Shown one piece after another: positions 16,368 to 28,526 of a stretch of DNA of 46,245 bases. This stretch comes from Comamonadaceae bacterium (GTDB lineage Bacteria > Pseudomonadota > Gammaproteobacteria > Burkholderiales > Burkholderiaceae_C), in contig CANJWZ010000035.1 of assembly GCA_947478725.1 (NCBI GenBank), forward strand, positions 1-46,245. The letters are read 5' to 3'. The stretch's first letter is position 1; each line of letters starts with the position of its first letter. Position numbers and translations under genes: made by a program. The notes under the pieces were generated by a model, which was given only the letters and a program-made list of their open reading frames with translations, had not been told where the DNA came from and searched no databases.

Positions 16368-17117
16368 ATGAAGGTTTTGGTACCCGTCAAACGAGTCGTC
16401 GATTACAACGTCAAAGTTCGCGTTAAGTCCGACGGCACAGGCGTTGATATCGCCAACGTCAAAATGAGCATGAACCCCTTTGACGAGATTGCCATTGAAG
16501 AAGCCACCCGCCTAAAAGAAAAAGGCCTTGCCACTGAAGTCATCGCTGTGAGCTGTGGTGTTTTGCAGTGCCAGGAAACCTTGCGCACGGCCATGGCCAT
16601 TGGCGCAGACCGCGCGATTCTGGTGGAAACCGCTGAAGAACTGCAGCCGTTGGCGGTCGCCAAGCTGCTCAAGGCACTGGTTGACAAAGAGCAGCCACAA
16701 CTCGTTATTCTGGGCAAGCAAGCCATTGATGATGACTGCAACCAGACCGGCCAGATGCTGGCTGCCTTGCTGGGCTGGCCGCAGGCGACTTTTGCCTCCA
16801 AGGTTGAAGTTGCCGATGGCGTTGCCAAGGTCACCCGTGAGGTTGATGGCGGTCTGGAAACCCTGTCCCTGACGCTGCCTGCCATCGTCACGACTGACTT
16901 GCGCCTGAACGAGCCGCGCTACGTCACGCTGCCCAACATCATGAAGGCCAAGAAGAAGCAGCTGGATAACTTCAAGCCTGAAGACCTGGGTGTCGATGTC
17001 AAGCCGCGTATCAAAACCCTCAAGGTCAGCGAGCCGCCCAAGCGCAGCGCGGGTATCAAGGTGGCCGATGTGGCCACGCTGATTGACAAGCTCAAAAACG
17101 AAGCCAAAGTGATTTAA
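16368..17117 (+). CDS. etfB: Electron transfer flavoprotein, beta subunit
   Basis: The 249-residue protein begins [16 protein letters not shown] and carries [11 protein letters not shown], the AMP-binding region near [15 protein letters not shown], and [12 protein letters not shown], all typical of EtfB. With EtfA it forms the soluble heterodimer that takes electrons from acyl-CoA dehydrogenases and passes them to ETF-ubiquinone oxidoreductase. TGGAG precedes the ATG. etfA follows after 11 bp and an acyl-CoA dehydrogenase gene lies behind that, matching the role. Confidence 0.97.
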   Translation: MKVLVPVKRVVDYNVKVRVKSDGTGVDIANVKMSMNPFDEIAIEEATRLKEKGLATEVIAVSCGVLQCQETLRTAMAIGADRAILVETAEELQPLAVAKLLKALVDKEQPQLVILGKQAIDDDCNQTGQMLAALLGWPQATFASKVEVADGVAKVTREVDGGLETLSLTLPAIVTTDLRLNEPRYVTLPNIMKAKKKQLDNFKPEDLGVDVKPRIKTLKVSEPPKRSAGIKVADVATLIDKLKNEAKVI

Positions 17118-17128
17118 GGACGCACGCC

Positions 17129-18061
17129 ATGACCTCTTTAGTAATTGCCGAACATGACAACGCCAGCATCAAGCCGGCCACCCTGAACACCGTGACAGCT
17201 GCCGCCCAGTGCGGTGGTGAGGTTCATATTCTGGTTGCAGGCAAGGGCGCTGAAGGCGCTGCAAAAGCCGCTTCAACGATTGCGGGCGTCGCCAAAGTCA
17301 TTCACGTCGAGGGTGATCATTTTGCCCATGGCCTGGCGGAAAACATGGCGACGCAAGTTTTGTCGATTGCCGCCAGCTACTCACACATTCTTTTCCCAGC
17401 GACAGCGTCCGGCAAAAACATTGCCCCTCGCGTGGCCGCAACACTTGATGTGGGTCAGATTTCTGACATCACCCAGGTGGATGCACCGGACACCTTTGAG
17501 CGTCCCATTTACGCTGGCAACGCGATTGCCACCGTGCAAAGCATGGATGCCACCAAAGTCATCACCGTGCGTACGACGGGTTTTGATCCTGCTGCCAGCA
17601 CGGGCGGCAGCGCCGCCATTGAAGTGCTCGCAGGCGTGGCCGACAGCGGTAAAACCGTATTTTTAGGCTCAGAAATCGCCAAAAACGACCGCCCTGAATT
17701 GACAGCGGCCAAGATCATCGTCTCCGGTGGTCGCGCTTTGGGTTCTGCGGAAAAATTCAACGATGTCATGACACCGCTGGCGGACAAGCTGGGCGCCGCG
17801 CTTGGCGCGTCGCGCGCCGCGGTGGATGCCGGGTATGCCCCGAACGACTGGCAAGTGGGCCAGACCGGCAAGATCGTGGCGCCTCAGCTCTACATCGCCG
17901 CAGGCATATCGGGCGCCATCCAGCATCTGGCTGGCATGAAAGACAGCAAGGTCATCGTGGCCATCAACAAAGACCCCGAGGCACCGATTTTCAGCGTGGC
18001 TGACTATGGCCTTGAGGCTGATCTGTTTGCCGCTGTGCCTGAGCTGACGGCAGCACTTTAA
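17129..18061 (+). CDS. etfA: Electron transfer flavoprotein, alpha subunit
   Basis: The 310-residue protein has the EtfA N-terminal domain and the C-terminal FAD-binding domain: GGRALGS near residue 195, then [19 protein letters not shown] and HLAGMKDS, and [11 protein letters not shown]. It binds the FAD that shuttles electrons. The start has AAGGA 9 bases upstream. The family is normally about 310-315 residues, so the gene is intact. It forms one operon with etfB. Confidence 0.97.
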   Translation: MTSLVIAEHDNASIKPATLNTVTAAAQCGGEVHILVAGKGAEGAAKAASTIAGVAKVIHVEGDHFAHGLAENMATQVLSIAASYSHILFPATASGKNIAPRVAATLDVGQISDITQVDAPDTFERPIYAGNAIATVQSMDATKVITVRTTGFDPAASTGGSAAIEVLAGVADSGKTVFLGSEIAKNDRPELTAAKIIVSGGRALGSAEKFNDVMTPLADKLGAALGASRAAVDAGYAPNDWQVGQTGKIVAPQLYIAAGISGAIQHLAGMKDSKVIVAINKDPEAPIFSVADYGLEADLFAAVPELTAAL

Positions 18062-18076
18062 GTGTTTGACGACCCC

Positions 18077-18097
18077 GCCGCAGCACATTGCTGCGGC
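18077..18097 (+). other. Perfect RNA hairpin between etfA and the acyl-CoA dehydrogenase gene
   Basis: A 9-bp perfect stem, GCCGCAGCA paired with TGCTGCGGC, closes a 3-base loop (CAT). It lies 16 bases after the etfA stop and 26 before the next ATG. It lacks a T-run, so intrinsic termination is unlikely. It may set relative expression by stalling polymerase or protecting the 3' end of an upstream processed etfBA message. Confidence 0.6.
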
Positions 18098-18122
18098 TTG
18101 AACACGACGACAGAGACATCAC

Positions 18123-19955
18123 ATGACTTACAAAGCCCCACTCAAAGACATGCTGTTCAACATCCGGCACATCGCTGATATCGAACAGGTCGCCAAAATT
18201 CCTGGTTTTGCAGATGCGGGCTTTGAAACGGCACAGGCGGTGCTCGAAGAATGTGCCAAATTCAATGAAGGTGTGCTGGCACCCTTGAACTGGGCGGGCG
18301 ACATCAACCCGTCAAGCTTCAAAGACGGTGTGGTCACCACCACGCCGGGGTTTAAGCAGGCGTTCCAGCAATACGCTGAAGGCGGCTGGCAGGCGCTGCA
18401 GCACCCGTCTGAATATGGCGGCCAGGGTTTGCCGAAAACCATTGGTGCGGCCTGCGGCGAAATGCTGAACTCGGCCAACATGAGCTTTGCCCTGTGCCCG
18501 CTGCTGACTGATGGCGCGATTGAAGCGCTGCTGACGGCGGGCAGTGATGAACTCAAAGCGACCTATCTGGAGAAACTGGTCATCGGCGAATGGACCGGCA
18601 CCATGAATCTGACCGAGCCCCAAGCGGGCTCAGATCTGGCCGCTGTTCGCTCACGCGCCGAACCACAAGCCGATGGCACCTACAAGGTGTTTGGCACCAA
18701 GATTTACATCACCTACGGTGAGCACGACATGGCCGACAACATCGTGCACCTGGTGCTGGCCCGCGTGACGGGTGCCCCTGAAGGCGTGAAGGGCATCAGC
18801 CTGTTTGTGGTGCCGAAATTCATGGTAGGCAAAGATGGCTCTTTAGGTGCGCGCAACGATGTGCACTGTGTCAGCATTGAGCACAAAATGGGCATCAAAG
18901 CCTCACCGACTGCCGTGCTGCAGTACGGCGACAACGGCGGCGCCGTGGGCTATATCGTCGGGCAAGAAAATCGCGGCCTCGAATACATGTTCATCATGAT
19001 GAACTCTGCCCGCTACGCCGTCGGCGTGCAGGGAATCGCGATTGCCGAGCGCGCCTACCAAAAAGCGGTCAACTTTGCCAAAGATCGCGTGCAAAGCCGC
19101 CCGGTTGATGGTTCGATCAAGGCCAGCGCGCCCATCATTCACCACCCCGACGTCAAGCGCATGCTGATGACCATGCGCGCCTACACGGAAGGTTGCCGCG
19201 CCATGGCCAGCGGGGCGGCTGCAGCTTTTGATGCAAGCCATCATCACCCAGATGCGGACGTACGCAAGCAAAACCTGGCGTTTTATGAGTTCATGGTGCC
19301 GCTGGTCAAAGGCTACAGCACCGAAATGAGTCTGGAAGTTACCTCGATGGGTGTGCAAGTTCACGGCGGCATGGGCTTTATTGAAGAAACGGGTGCTGCG
19401 CAGTACTACCGGGACGCCAAGATTCTGACGATTTACGAGGGCACAACAGCCATTCAGGCCAACGACCTGATTGGCCGCAAAACAATGCGCGACGGCGGTC
19501 AGACGGCCAAGGCGATTGCGGCGCAAATTGAAGTGACGGAAAGCGAGTTGCTCAAACGAGGCAACGCCGATGCGCTGGCTCAACTATCAGGCAGCGCTGA
19601 CGCGCTGGCCGTGGCCAAGCGCCTGAAAGCCGCGCGTTTGGCGCTGATCGACGTGATTGAGTTTGTGGTCGATTTCGGCAAGAACAGCCCCAATGCTGTC
19701 TTTTCGGGCAGCGTGCCGTACCTGATGCTGGCCGGCAACGTTGTGGCCGGCTGGCAAATGGCGCGTTCATTGCTGGCAGCCCAAGAGCAGCTCGACACAT
19801 CGGAAGGTGGGGGCGTCGATGTTGACTTCATGAAGGCCAAGATCATCACGGCGCGGTTTTATGCCGACCACCTGCTGACCAAAGCGCCCGGCATGCGCGA
19901 CAGCATTGTTGAGGGTGCAGACTGTGTGACTGCGCTGGCGCTTGAAGCGTTTTGA
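18123..19955 (+). CDS. Acyl-CoA dehydrogenase, long (about 600-residue, DmdC/AcdA-like) type
   Basis: The 610-residue flavoprotein has an N-terminal extension, the FAD-binding MNLTEPQAGSD (161-171), GVQVHGGMGFIEE (410-422) and the catalytic base Glu439 in IYEGTTAIQ. A C-terminal extra domain is found in the group that includes 3-methylmercaptopropionyl-CoA dehydrogenase DmdC and many long acyl-CoA dehydrogenases. It introduces the 2,3 double bond into an acyl-CoA and passes electrons to the ETF encoded just upstream. Chain-length preference cannot be told; DMSP metabolism is not implied by family alone. Confidence 0.9.
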   Translation: MTYKAPLKDMLFNIRHIADIEQVAKIPGFADAGFETAQAVLEECAKFNEGVLAPLNWAGDINPSSFKDGVVTTTPGFKQAFQQYAEGGWQALQHPSEYGGQGLPKTIGAACGEMLNSANMSFALCPLLTDGAIEALLTAGSDELKATYLEKLVIGEWTGTMNLTEPQAGSDLAAVRSRAEPQADGTYKVFGTKIYITYGEHDMADNIVHLVLARVTGAPEGVKGISLFVVPKFMVGKDGSLGARNDVHCVSIEHKMGIKASPTAVLQYGDNGGAVGYIVGQENRGLEYMFIMMNSARYAVGVQGIAIAERAYQKAVNFAKDRVQSRPVDGSIKASAPIIHHPDVKRMLMTMRAYTEGCRAMASGAAAAFDASHHHPDADVRKQNLAFYEFMVPLVKGYSTEMSLEVTSMGVQVHGGMGFIEETGAAQYYRDAKILTIYEGTTAIQANDLIGRKTMRDGGQTAKAIAAQIEVTESELLKRGNADALAQLSGSADALAVAKRLKAARLALIDVIEFVVDFGKNSPNAVFSGSVPYLMLAGNVVAGWQMARSLLAAQEQLDTSEGGGVDVDFMKAKIITARFYADHLLTKAPGMRDSIVEGADCVTALALEAF

Positions 19956-19966
19956 ATATTTTCAAG

Positions 19967-20020
19967 CGCTATATTTTTAATAGCTGCTGGTGTATAAAGT
20001 TATTGGGCTAGAAGCCTATT
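19967..20020. repeat. Comamonadaceae-type short dispersed repeat, intergenic copy
   Basis: The segment starts CGCTAT, runs through AATAGCTGCTGGTG and ends with a small stem around GGGCTAGAAGCC. Segments of the same design occur inside pcm (38229-38296) and the LD-carboxypeptidase gene (40529-40592). I recognise the AGCTGCT...GGGCTAGA pattern as a short interspersed element common in Comamonadaceae. It fills most of the 100-bp gap before the nitronate monooxygenase-like gene; the promoter of that gene, if any, must lie within or beside it. Confidence 0.65.
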
Positions 20021-20055
20021 CGATGCCACGATTCAGCCCTTTTTGAGTCAAATTC

Positions 20056-21006
20056 ATGTCCAAACTGCCAGCCCCTCTCAATAACCTGCCACTGCCCATC
20101 ATCGGATCGCCGCTGTTCATCATCAGCAACCCCAAGCTGGTGATTGCCCAGTGCATCGCTGGTGTGGTCGGCTCCATGCCTGCGCTGAACGCCCGGCCTG
20201 CCGAGCAGCTGGAAGAATGGCTGATCGAGATCTCTGAGACGCTGGCGGCCTACAACAAGGCCAACCCAGACAAGCCCGCTGCACCGTTTGCCATCAACCA
20301 GATCGTGCACAAGTCAAACGACCGGCTGGAACACGACATGGCGATGTGCGTCAAATACAAAGTGCCCATCATCATCACCAGCCTGGGGGCGCGTGAAGAC
20401 ATCAACGCTGCCGCCCACAGCTACGGCGGCGTGGTGCTGCACGACATCATCAACAACAAACACGCCCACAAAGCCATTGAAAAGGGTGCTGACGGTCTGA
20501 TTGCCGTCGCCGCAGGAGCAGGCGGTCATGCGGGCGTCAAAAGCCCGTTTGCCCTGATTCAGGAAATCCGTCAGTGGTTTGATGGCCCGATCGCGCTGTC
20601 GGGCGCTATTTCAACCGGCGGTGCGGTGCTCGCCGCCCAGGCCATGGGGGCCGACTTTGGCTACATTGGCTCGGCTTTTATTGCAACCACCGAAGCACGC
20701 GCCTCTGACGCTTACAAACAAGCCATTGTGGACAGCAACTCAGACGACATCATCTACAGCAACCTGTTCACAGGCGTGCACGGCAACTACCTGGCGCCGT
20801 CGATTCGCGCAGCCGGCATGGACCCCGACAACCTGCCTGTCAGCGACCCCAGCAAGATGAACTTCGGCGGCGACAAGTCCAAGGCCTGGAAAGACATCTG
20901 GGGCTGTGGGCAAGGCATTGGTGCCATTGACAAGGTGCAGAGCACGGCCGACTTCGTGGCGCAACTGCGGCGTGAATACGAGGCAGCCAAAGCGCGATTG
21001 ATGTAG
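20056..21006 (+). CDS. Nitronate monooxygenase / 2-nitropropane dioxygenase-like FMN enzyme
   Basis: The 316-residue TIM-barrel flavoprotein has PIIGSPLFIISNPKL at the N-terminus, INQIVHKSNDR, the FMN-phosphate loop AAGAGGHAG and the SGAISTGGAVLAAQAMGAD segment. The family oxidises nitronates or, in the FabK branch, reduces enoyl-ACP. The position behind ETF and acyl-CoA dehydrogenase genes is common in Comamonadaceae and suggests a part in acyl-CoA metabolism rather than true nitronate detoxification, but this is inference. The ribosome-binding site is weak. Confidence 0.82.
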   Translation: MSKLPAPLNNLPLPIIGSPLFIISNPKLVIAQCIAGVVGSMPALNARPAEQLEEWLIEISETLAAYNKANPDKPAAPFAINQIVHKSNDRLEHDMAMCVKYKVPIIITSLGAREDINAAAHSYGGVVLHDIINNKHAHKAIEKGADGLIAVAAGAGGHAGVKSPFALIQEIRQWFDGPIALSGAISTGGAVLAAQAMGADFGYIGSAFIATTEARASDAYKQAIVDSNSDDIIYSNLFTGVHGNYLAPSIRAAGMDPDNLPVSDPSKMNFGGDKSKAWKDIWGCGQGIGAIDKVQSTADFVAQLRREYEAAKARLM

Positions 21007-21072
21007 TCTGGCTTGTGCACGAAGATTGTTCATTCAGTCGGCCCCGCCTGCAGCGAAATGAACAGGATACCC

Positions 21073-21573
21073 ATGCTGATGAATGTTTTAGACCATCCGC
21101 GCCGCTTTTTGGCACTGGTGTGTGCTGCTTGCATCGCGATGTTGGCTTTTGGTTTGTACCTGCAGCACGTGGTCGGGCTGGAGCCTTGCCCGATGTGCAT
21201 CGTGCAGCGTTATGCGCTGGTGCTGGTGGCTATCGTTGCGGGTATCACGGCTCTTGCCACGCGCAAAAGCGTGCTTGTCACCGGCTCTGGCCTGATGGCC
21301 GTGCTGTCTGGACTGGGCGCTTTTGTCGCAGCCCGACAAAGCTTTTTGCAGTGGTACCCGCCTGAAATTGCCAGTTGCGGACGCGACCTCTACGGCATGA
21401 TCGAAACCTTTCCCCTCAAACGCGCCATCCCGATGATTTTCAAGGGCAGCGGCGATTGCACCAAGATCGACTGGACGTTTTTGGGCTTGTCGATTGCCAA
21501 CTGGTCCTTTGTGTGTTTTGTGGTGATTGCCGTGCTGGCGATCGCACTGGTTGCCAGGCGATTGAAAAAGTAA
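21073..21573 (+). CDS. dsbB: Disulfide bond formation protein B
   Basis: The 166-residue inner-membrane protein has four hydrophobic helices and the two periplasmic cysteine pairs of DsbB: Cys39-Cys42 in EPCPMC, and Cys102 with Cys129 in the second loop. QRYALV after the first pair is the quinone-binding region. It reoxidises DsbA with ubiquinone. The ATG at 21073 is preferred because AGGA lies 6 bases upstream; an upstream ATG at 21058 is possible. Confidence 0.92.
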   Translation: MLMNVLDHPRRFLALVCAACIAMLAFGLYLQHVVGLEPCPMCIVQRYALVLVAIVAGITALATRKSVLVTGSGLMAVLSGLGAFVAARQSFLQWYPPEIASCGRDLYGMIETFPLKRAIPMIFKGSGDCTKIDWTFLGLSIANWSFVCFVVIAVLAIALVARRLKK

Positions 21574-21701
21574 GTTACCGCCCGTTTTTGACCCGCGCCG
21601 CCTCGGGTAACATTGAAACTTGCGATTTCTCAGGCCGCTTGCCTTGCAGGCAATAAAAGCCAAAAAAATCAACGACTTACAAAATAAACACGGGTTGTCT
21701 T

Positions 21702-24700
21702 TTGCGTCTTAATTCCATCAAGCTTTCCGGCTTCAAGTCATTTGCCGAGCCGACAAACTTTGTGCTGCCTGGTCAACTGGTGGGCGTGGTGGGGCCCAAC
21801 GGTTGCGGTAAGTCCAACATCATGGACGCAGTGCGCTGGGTGCTGGGTGAAAGCAAGGCGTCCGAGTTGCGCGGCGAGTCGATGCAGGACGTTATTTTTA
21901 ACGGCACGACCACCCGCAAGGCCGCCAGCCGATCCAGCGTCGAGCTGGTGTTTGACAACGCCGATCACCGTGCAGGGGGCCAGTGGGGCCAGTTTGTCGA
22001 AATTGCTGTCAAGCGCGTGCTGACCCGCGACGGCACCTCCAGCTACTACATCAACAATCAGCCCGTGCGACGCCGCGATGTGCAGGATGTATTTTTGGGC
22101 ACCGGGCTCGGGCCAAGGGCTTACGCCATCATTGGCCAGGGCACGATCAGCCGCATCATCGAGTCCAAGCCTGAAGAGCTGCGGCTGTTTCTCGAAGAAG
22201 CTGCTGGTGTGTCCAAATACAAGGAACGCCGCCGCGAGACAGCCAATCGCCTGTCTGACACGCGTGAAAACCTCACGCGGGTTGAGGACATCTTGCGTGA
22301 ACTGAACGCCAACCTGGAGCGGCTTGAAAAGCAGGCCGAGGTGGCCAAACGCTACAACGCCTTGCAGGCCGACGGAACGCTCAAGCAGCAGCAACTGTGG
22401 TTTTTGAAGCGGCTGGATGCTCAGGCCGATCAAGCCAAGATCAAGGAAGGCGCTGAAAAAGCGGTCAACGAACTTGAAAGTCGCGTGGCTGATTTGCGGC
22501 ATATTGAAGCCGATCTGGAGACCATTCGTCAGGCGCATTACGCCGCCGGTGACCATGTCAACCAGGCGCAGGGCAAGCTGTATGAGGCCAGCAGTGAGGT
22601 GGGGCGGCTTGAGGCAGAAATCCGCTTTGTTGTTGACGGCCGTGCGCGAGCCGAGCAGCGCCTGGCGCAGCTCAATGAGCAAACCGCCCAGTGGGCCACC
22701 CGCCAGGACGATGCAGCGGTTGAAGCTGAAAATCTGACAGCGCTGGCTACTGAGGGCGAAGAAAAAGCCGAACTGCTGGCTGCACAAAGCGAAGAGCAAC
22801 AGGCCCAGTTACCAGCACTTGAAGAAGCCCTGCGCAGTGCCCAAGCCAAAGCCAATGAGCAACGCACTGGCGTGGCTCAGGTGCAGCAGCACATTCAGGT
22901 GCTGGCCGCTGACCAGCGCAACATCCGCGAGCAGTCGCGTGCACTGAGCCTTCGGCTTGAAAAGCTGACCACTGACCGCAACGCCTTGAATGCGCCTGAT
23001 GAAGCGCGCCTGGTCAACTTGAGCAGCCAGTTTGAGGCGGCGCAAGAATCGCAACTTGAAGCCGCAGCCCGCCTGCACGAACTGACCGACAGCGTGCCTC
23101 AGCTGGATGAAGATCGCCGTGCCAAACAAGTGGCGGTCAACACTGAATCGGCCAAACGCGCTGATCTGTCGGCCAAGCTTGAGGCCCTGAAGGCGCTGCA
23201 AGAAAAGGTGAAAACCGATGGCAAGCTCAAACCCTGGTTGGCCAAACACGGGCTGGATGGCTTGCAAGGGCTGTGGAGTCGCATCCACATTGAGCAAGGC
23301 TGGGAGAACGCCCTGGAAGCCGCGCTGCGAGAGCGGCTGGGTGCCCTTGAGGTCAGCAGGCTGGACATGGTGCGCGGCTTTGCAGGCGCGCAGGGCCAGG
23401 ACGTGCCACCCGCCAAGCTGTCGTTTTATTCGCCCCCCGTTGGCGCTGCTCCTGCCAGATCGACCAGCCTCAGTCTGAAGCCTTTGGCAGAATTGCTGCG
23501 CTTGAATGATGCGGGCCAGTCGGCGCTGCTGGGCGATTGGCTGCATGGCTGCTACACAGCGGCCAGCCTGGACGACGCCTTGGCAGCGCGCGACAAGCTG
23601 CAGGCTGGCGAATCGATTTACATCCAGAGCGGTCACGCAGTCACCCTGCACAGCGTCAGTTTTTACGCCCAAGACTCTGAGCAAGCAGGCCTGCTGGGCC
23701 GCGCGCAAGAGATTGAAAACCTGGATAAGCAGCTCAAAGCACAGGTTCTCATCAGCGACGAGGCGCGCAGTGCCTCGATACGGGCTGAATCTGTGTACCA
23801 AGACGCCGCCCAGCGCTTGGCCACGGCTCGCCTTGAAGCCGCGGAAGGCCAAAGCCGCGCTCACGAGCTGCAGGTCGAGCTGCTGCGCTTGAGCCAATTG
23901 GCTGAACAAACCCGTGCACGCAGCGAACAGATTCAGCTCGACATGAGCGAGATTGAGGCCCAGCTGGGTGAGCTTGAAGAACGCAAGGTCGCGGCTGAAG
24001 GCCGCTTTGAAGAGCTCGACATGCAGCTGGCTGACAACCAGGAGCGGCATGCGCAGTTGGATGACCGGGTGATTGAGGTCGAACGCAAGCTCAATGAGTC
24101 ACGCGAACAGCAGCGCGCGCTGGAGCGACAAAACCAGGAAGCGCAGTTTGCGCTTCGAGCCTTGGCGGCACGGCGCGAAGAGCTGACACGGTCCATCCAC
24201 ATCGCGGCGCAGCAGGCAGACACCATCGCGCAGGAAATTGCGCGCGCGCAAGAAGAGCTTTCGCGCCTGACAGACGCCGCTGCACAAGCCGGCTTACAGG
24301 CCGCACTGAGCGTGAAAGTCGAGCGCGAGGCTGACCTGGGTGCCAAGCGCAGCCAGTACGACGACCTGACGACCAAGCTGCGCGCCAGCGACGAGCGCCG
24401 CTTGGCGCTGGAGCGAGATCTAGACCCGATGCGTCAGCGCATCACCGAGTTTCAATTGAAAGAGCAGGCCGCGCGGCTGGGCTTTGAACAATACGAGCAG
24501 TTGCTGAGCGACGCCCAGGCCGATCTGGCTGCGCTGGCGACGTCTATTGAGCAGGGCAATGTGCGCATCGCAGGCCTGCAAGGCGAGATTGACCGCATCA
24601 ACCGCGAGATGGCATCGCTCGGCGCAGTCAACCTGGCAGCGCTGGACGAGTTGGCCACCGCGAGCGAGCGCAAACAGTTTCTGGACGCGCAATCGGCTGA

Positions 24701-25235
24701 CTTGAACGAGGCCATGACAACGCTCGAAGACGCGATCAAGAAAATTGATGCCGAAACCCGCGACTTGCTGGGCAGCACCTTTGACAAGGTCAACGAGCAG
24801 TTCGGGCGTATGTTCCCCGAGCTGTTTGGTGGCGGCAACGCACAGTTGAAAATGACAGGCGAAGAAATACTCGACTCCGGTGTGCAGGTGATTGCCCAGC
24901 CACCCGGCAAGAAAAACCAGAGCATTGCCCTGCTGTCCGGCGGCGAAAAAGCATTGACGGCGATCGCTCTCGTTTTTGCCATTTTTCAGTTGAACCCGGC
25001 GCCGTTTTGCCTGCTGGACGAGGTCGATGCGCCGCTGGACGACGCCAACACCGAGCGCTATGCCAAACTAGTCAAATCAATGAGCAAGGAAACCCAGTTT
25101 CTGTTCATCAGCCACAACAAGATTGCGATGGAAATGGCAGAGCAACTGATTGGCGTGACCATGCAGGAGCAGGGCGTTTCACGCATTGTGGCGGTCGATA
25201 TGGAAGCCGCGCTTGGCTTTGCAGAAGTGCTATGA
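21702..25235 (+). CDS. smc: Chromosome partition protein Smc
   Basis: The 1177-residue protein has the full SMC plan: N-terminal ATPase half with Walker A GPNGCGKS (31-38), a long coiled coil, a hinge near residues 510-665, a second coiled coil, and the C-terminal half with signature LLSGGEKALT (1077-1086) and Walker B CLLDEVDAPLDD. It condenses and segregates the chromosome with ScpA and ScpB. The start codon is TTG with a poor ribosome-binding site, which may keep expression low. zipA follows 13 bp after the stop. A 413-residue antisense frame here is a shadow. Confidence 0.97.
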   Translation: MRLNSIKLSGFKSFAEPTNFVLPGQLVGVVGPNGCGKSNIMDAVRWVLGESKASELRGESMQDVIFNGTTTRKAASRSSVELVFDNADHRAGGQWGQFVEIAVKRVLTRDGTSSYYINNQPVRRRDVQDVFLGTGLGPRAYAIIGQGTISRIIESKPEELRLFLEEAAGVSKYKERRRETANRLSDTRENLTRVEDILRELNANLERLEKQAEVAKRYNALQADGTLKQQQLWFLKRLDAQADQAKIKEGAEKAVNELESRVADLRHIEADLETIRQAHYAAGDHVNQAQGKLYEASSEVGRLEAEIRFVVDGRARAEQRLAQLNEQTAQWATRQDDAAVEAENLTALATEGEEKAELLAAQSEEQQAQLPALEEALRSAQAKANEQRTGVAQVQQHIQVLAADQRNIREQSRALSLRLEKLTTDRNALNAPDEARLVNLSSQFEAAQESQLEAAARLHELTDSVPQLDEDRRAKQVAVNTESAKRADLSAKLEALKALQEKVKTDGKLKPWLAKHGLDGLQGLWSRIHIEQGWENALEAALRERLGALEVSRLDMVRGFAGAQGQDVPPAKLSFYSPPVGAAPARSTSLSLKPLAELLRLNDAGQSALLGDWLHGCYTAASLDDALAARDKLQAGESIYIQSGHAVTLHSVSFYAQDSEQAGLLGRAQEIENLDKQLKAQVLISDEARSASIRAESVYQDAAQRLATARLEAAEGQSRAHELQVELLRLSQLAEQTRARSEQIQLDMSEIEAQLGELEERKVAAEGRFEELDMQLADNQERHAQLDDRVIEVERKLNESREQQRALERQNQEAQFALRALAARREELTRSIHIAAQQADTIAQEIARAQEELSRLTDAAAQAGLQAALSVKVEREADLGAKRSQYDDLTTKLRASDERRLALERDLDPMRQRITEFQLKEQAARLGFEQYEQLLSDAQADLAALATSIEQGNVRIAGLQGEIDRINREMASLGAVNLAALDELATASERKQFLDAQSADLNEAMTTLEDAIKKIDAETRDLLGSTFDKVNEQFGRMFPELFGGGNAQLKMTGEEILDSGVQVIAQPPGKKNQSIALLSGGEKALTAIALVFAIFQLNPAPFCLLDEVDAPLDDANTERYAKLVKSMSKETQFLFISHNKIAMEMAEQLIGVTMQEQGVSRIVAVDMEAALGFAEVL

Positions 25236-25248
25236 AAACGACAAGGCG

Positions 25249-28430
<3,182 letters not shown>

Positions 28431-28441
28431 CGGCTCAACGT

Positions 28442-28488
28442 TTTACATGCCGTTACCGTGCTTTGCAGACGGTAAGTCAGGCGGTAAA
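28442..28488. terminator. Hairpin between convergent ligA and dehydrogenase genes, possible terminator
   Basis: TTACCGTGC (28453-28461) pairs with GCA plus CGGTAA (28465-28475) around a TTT loop with a 2-base bulge. Outer arms TTTAC...GCC and GGCGGTAAA extend the fold. It is centred in the gap between two convergent genes, where a bidirectional terminator is expected. There is no proper T-run, so an intrinsic terminator is uncertain. Confidence 0.4.
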
Positions 28489-28526
28489 TGGTGTCGAGCG
28501 TTAAGGGTTCTGGACGATGCAACCGG

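Noticed and set aside
21574..21653. Short inverted repeats after dsbB (GTTACC/GGTAAC and TTGCCT/AGGCAA)
   Set aside because: Stems of 6 bp without T-runs are expected by chance; neither makes a convincing terminator.
22809..24050. 413-codon minus-strand frame inside smc
   Set aside because: It is a shadow of the smc coiled-coil region, with no ribosome-binding site or domain.
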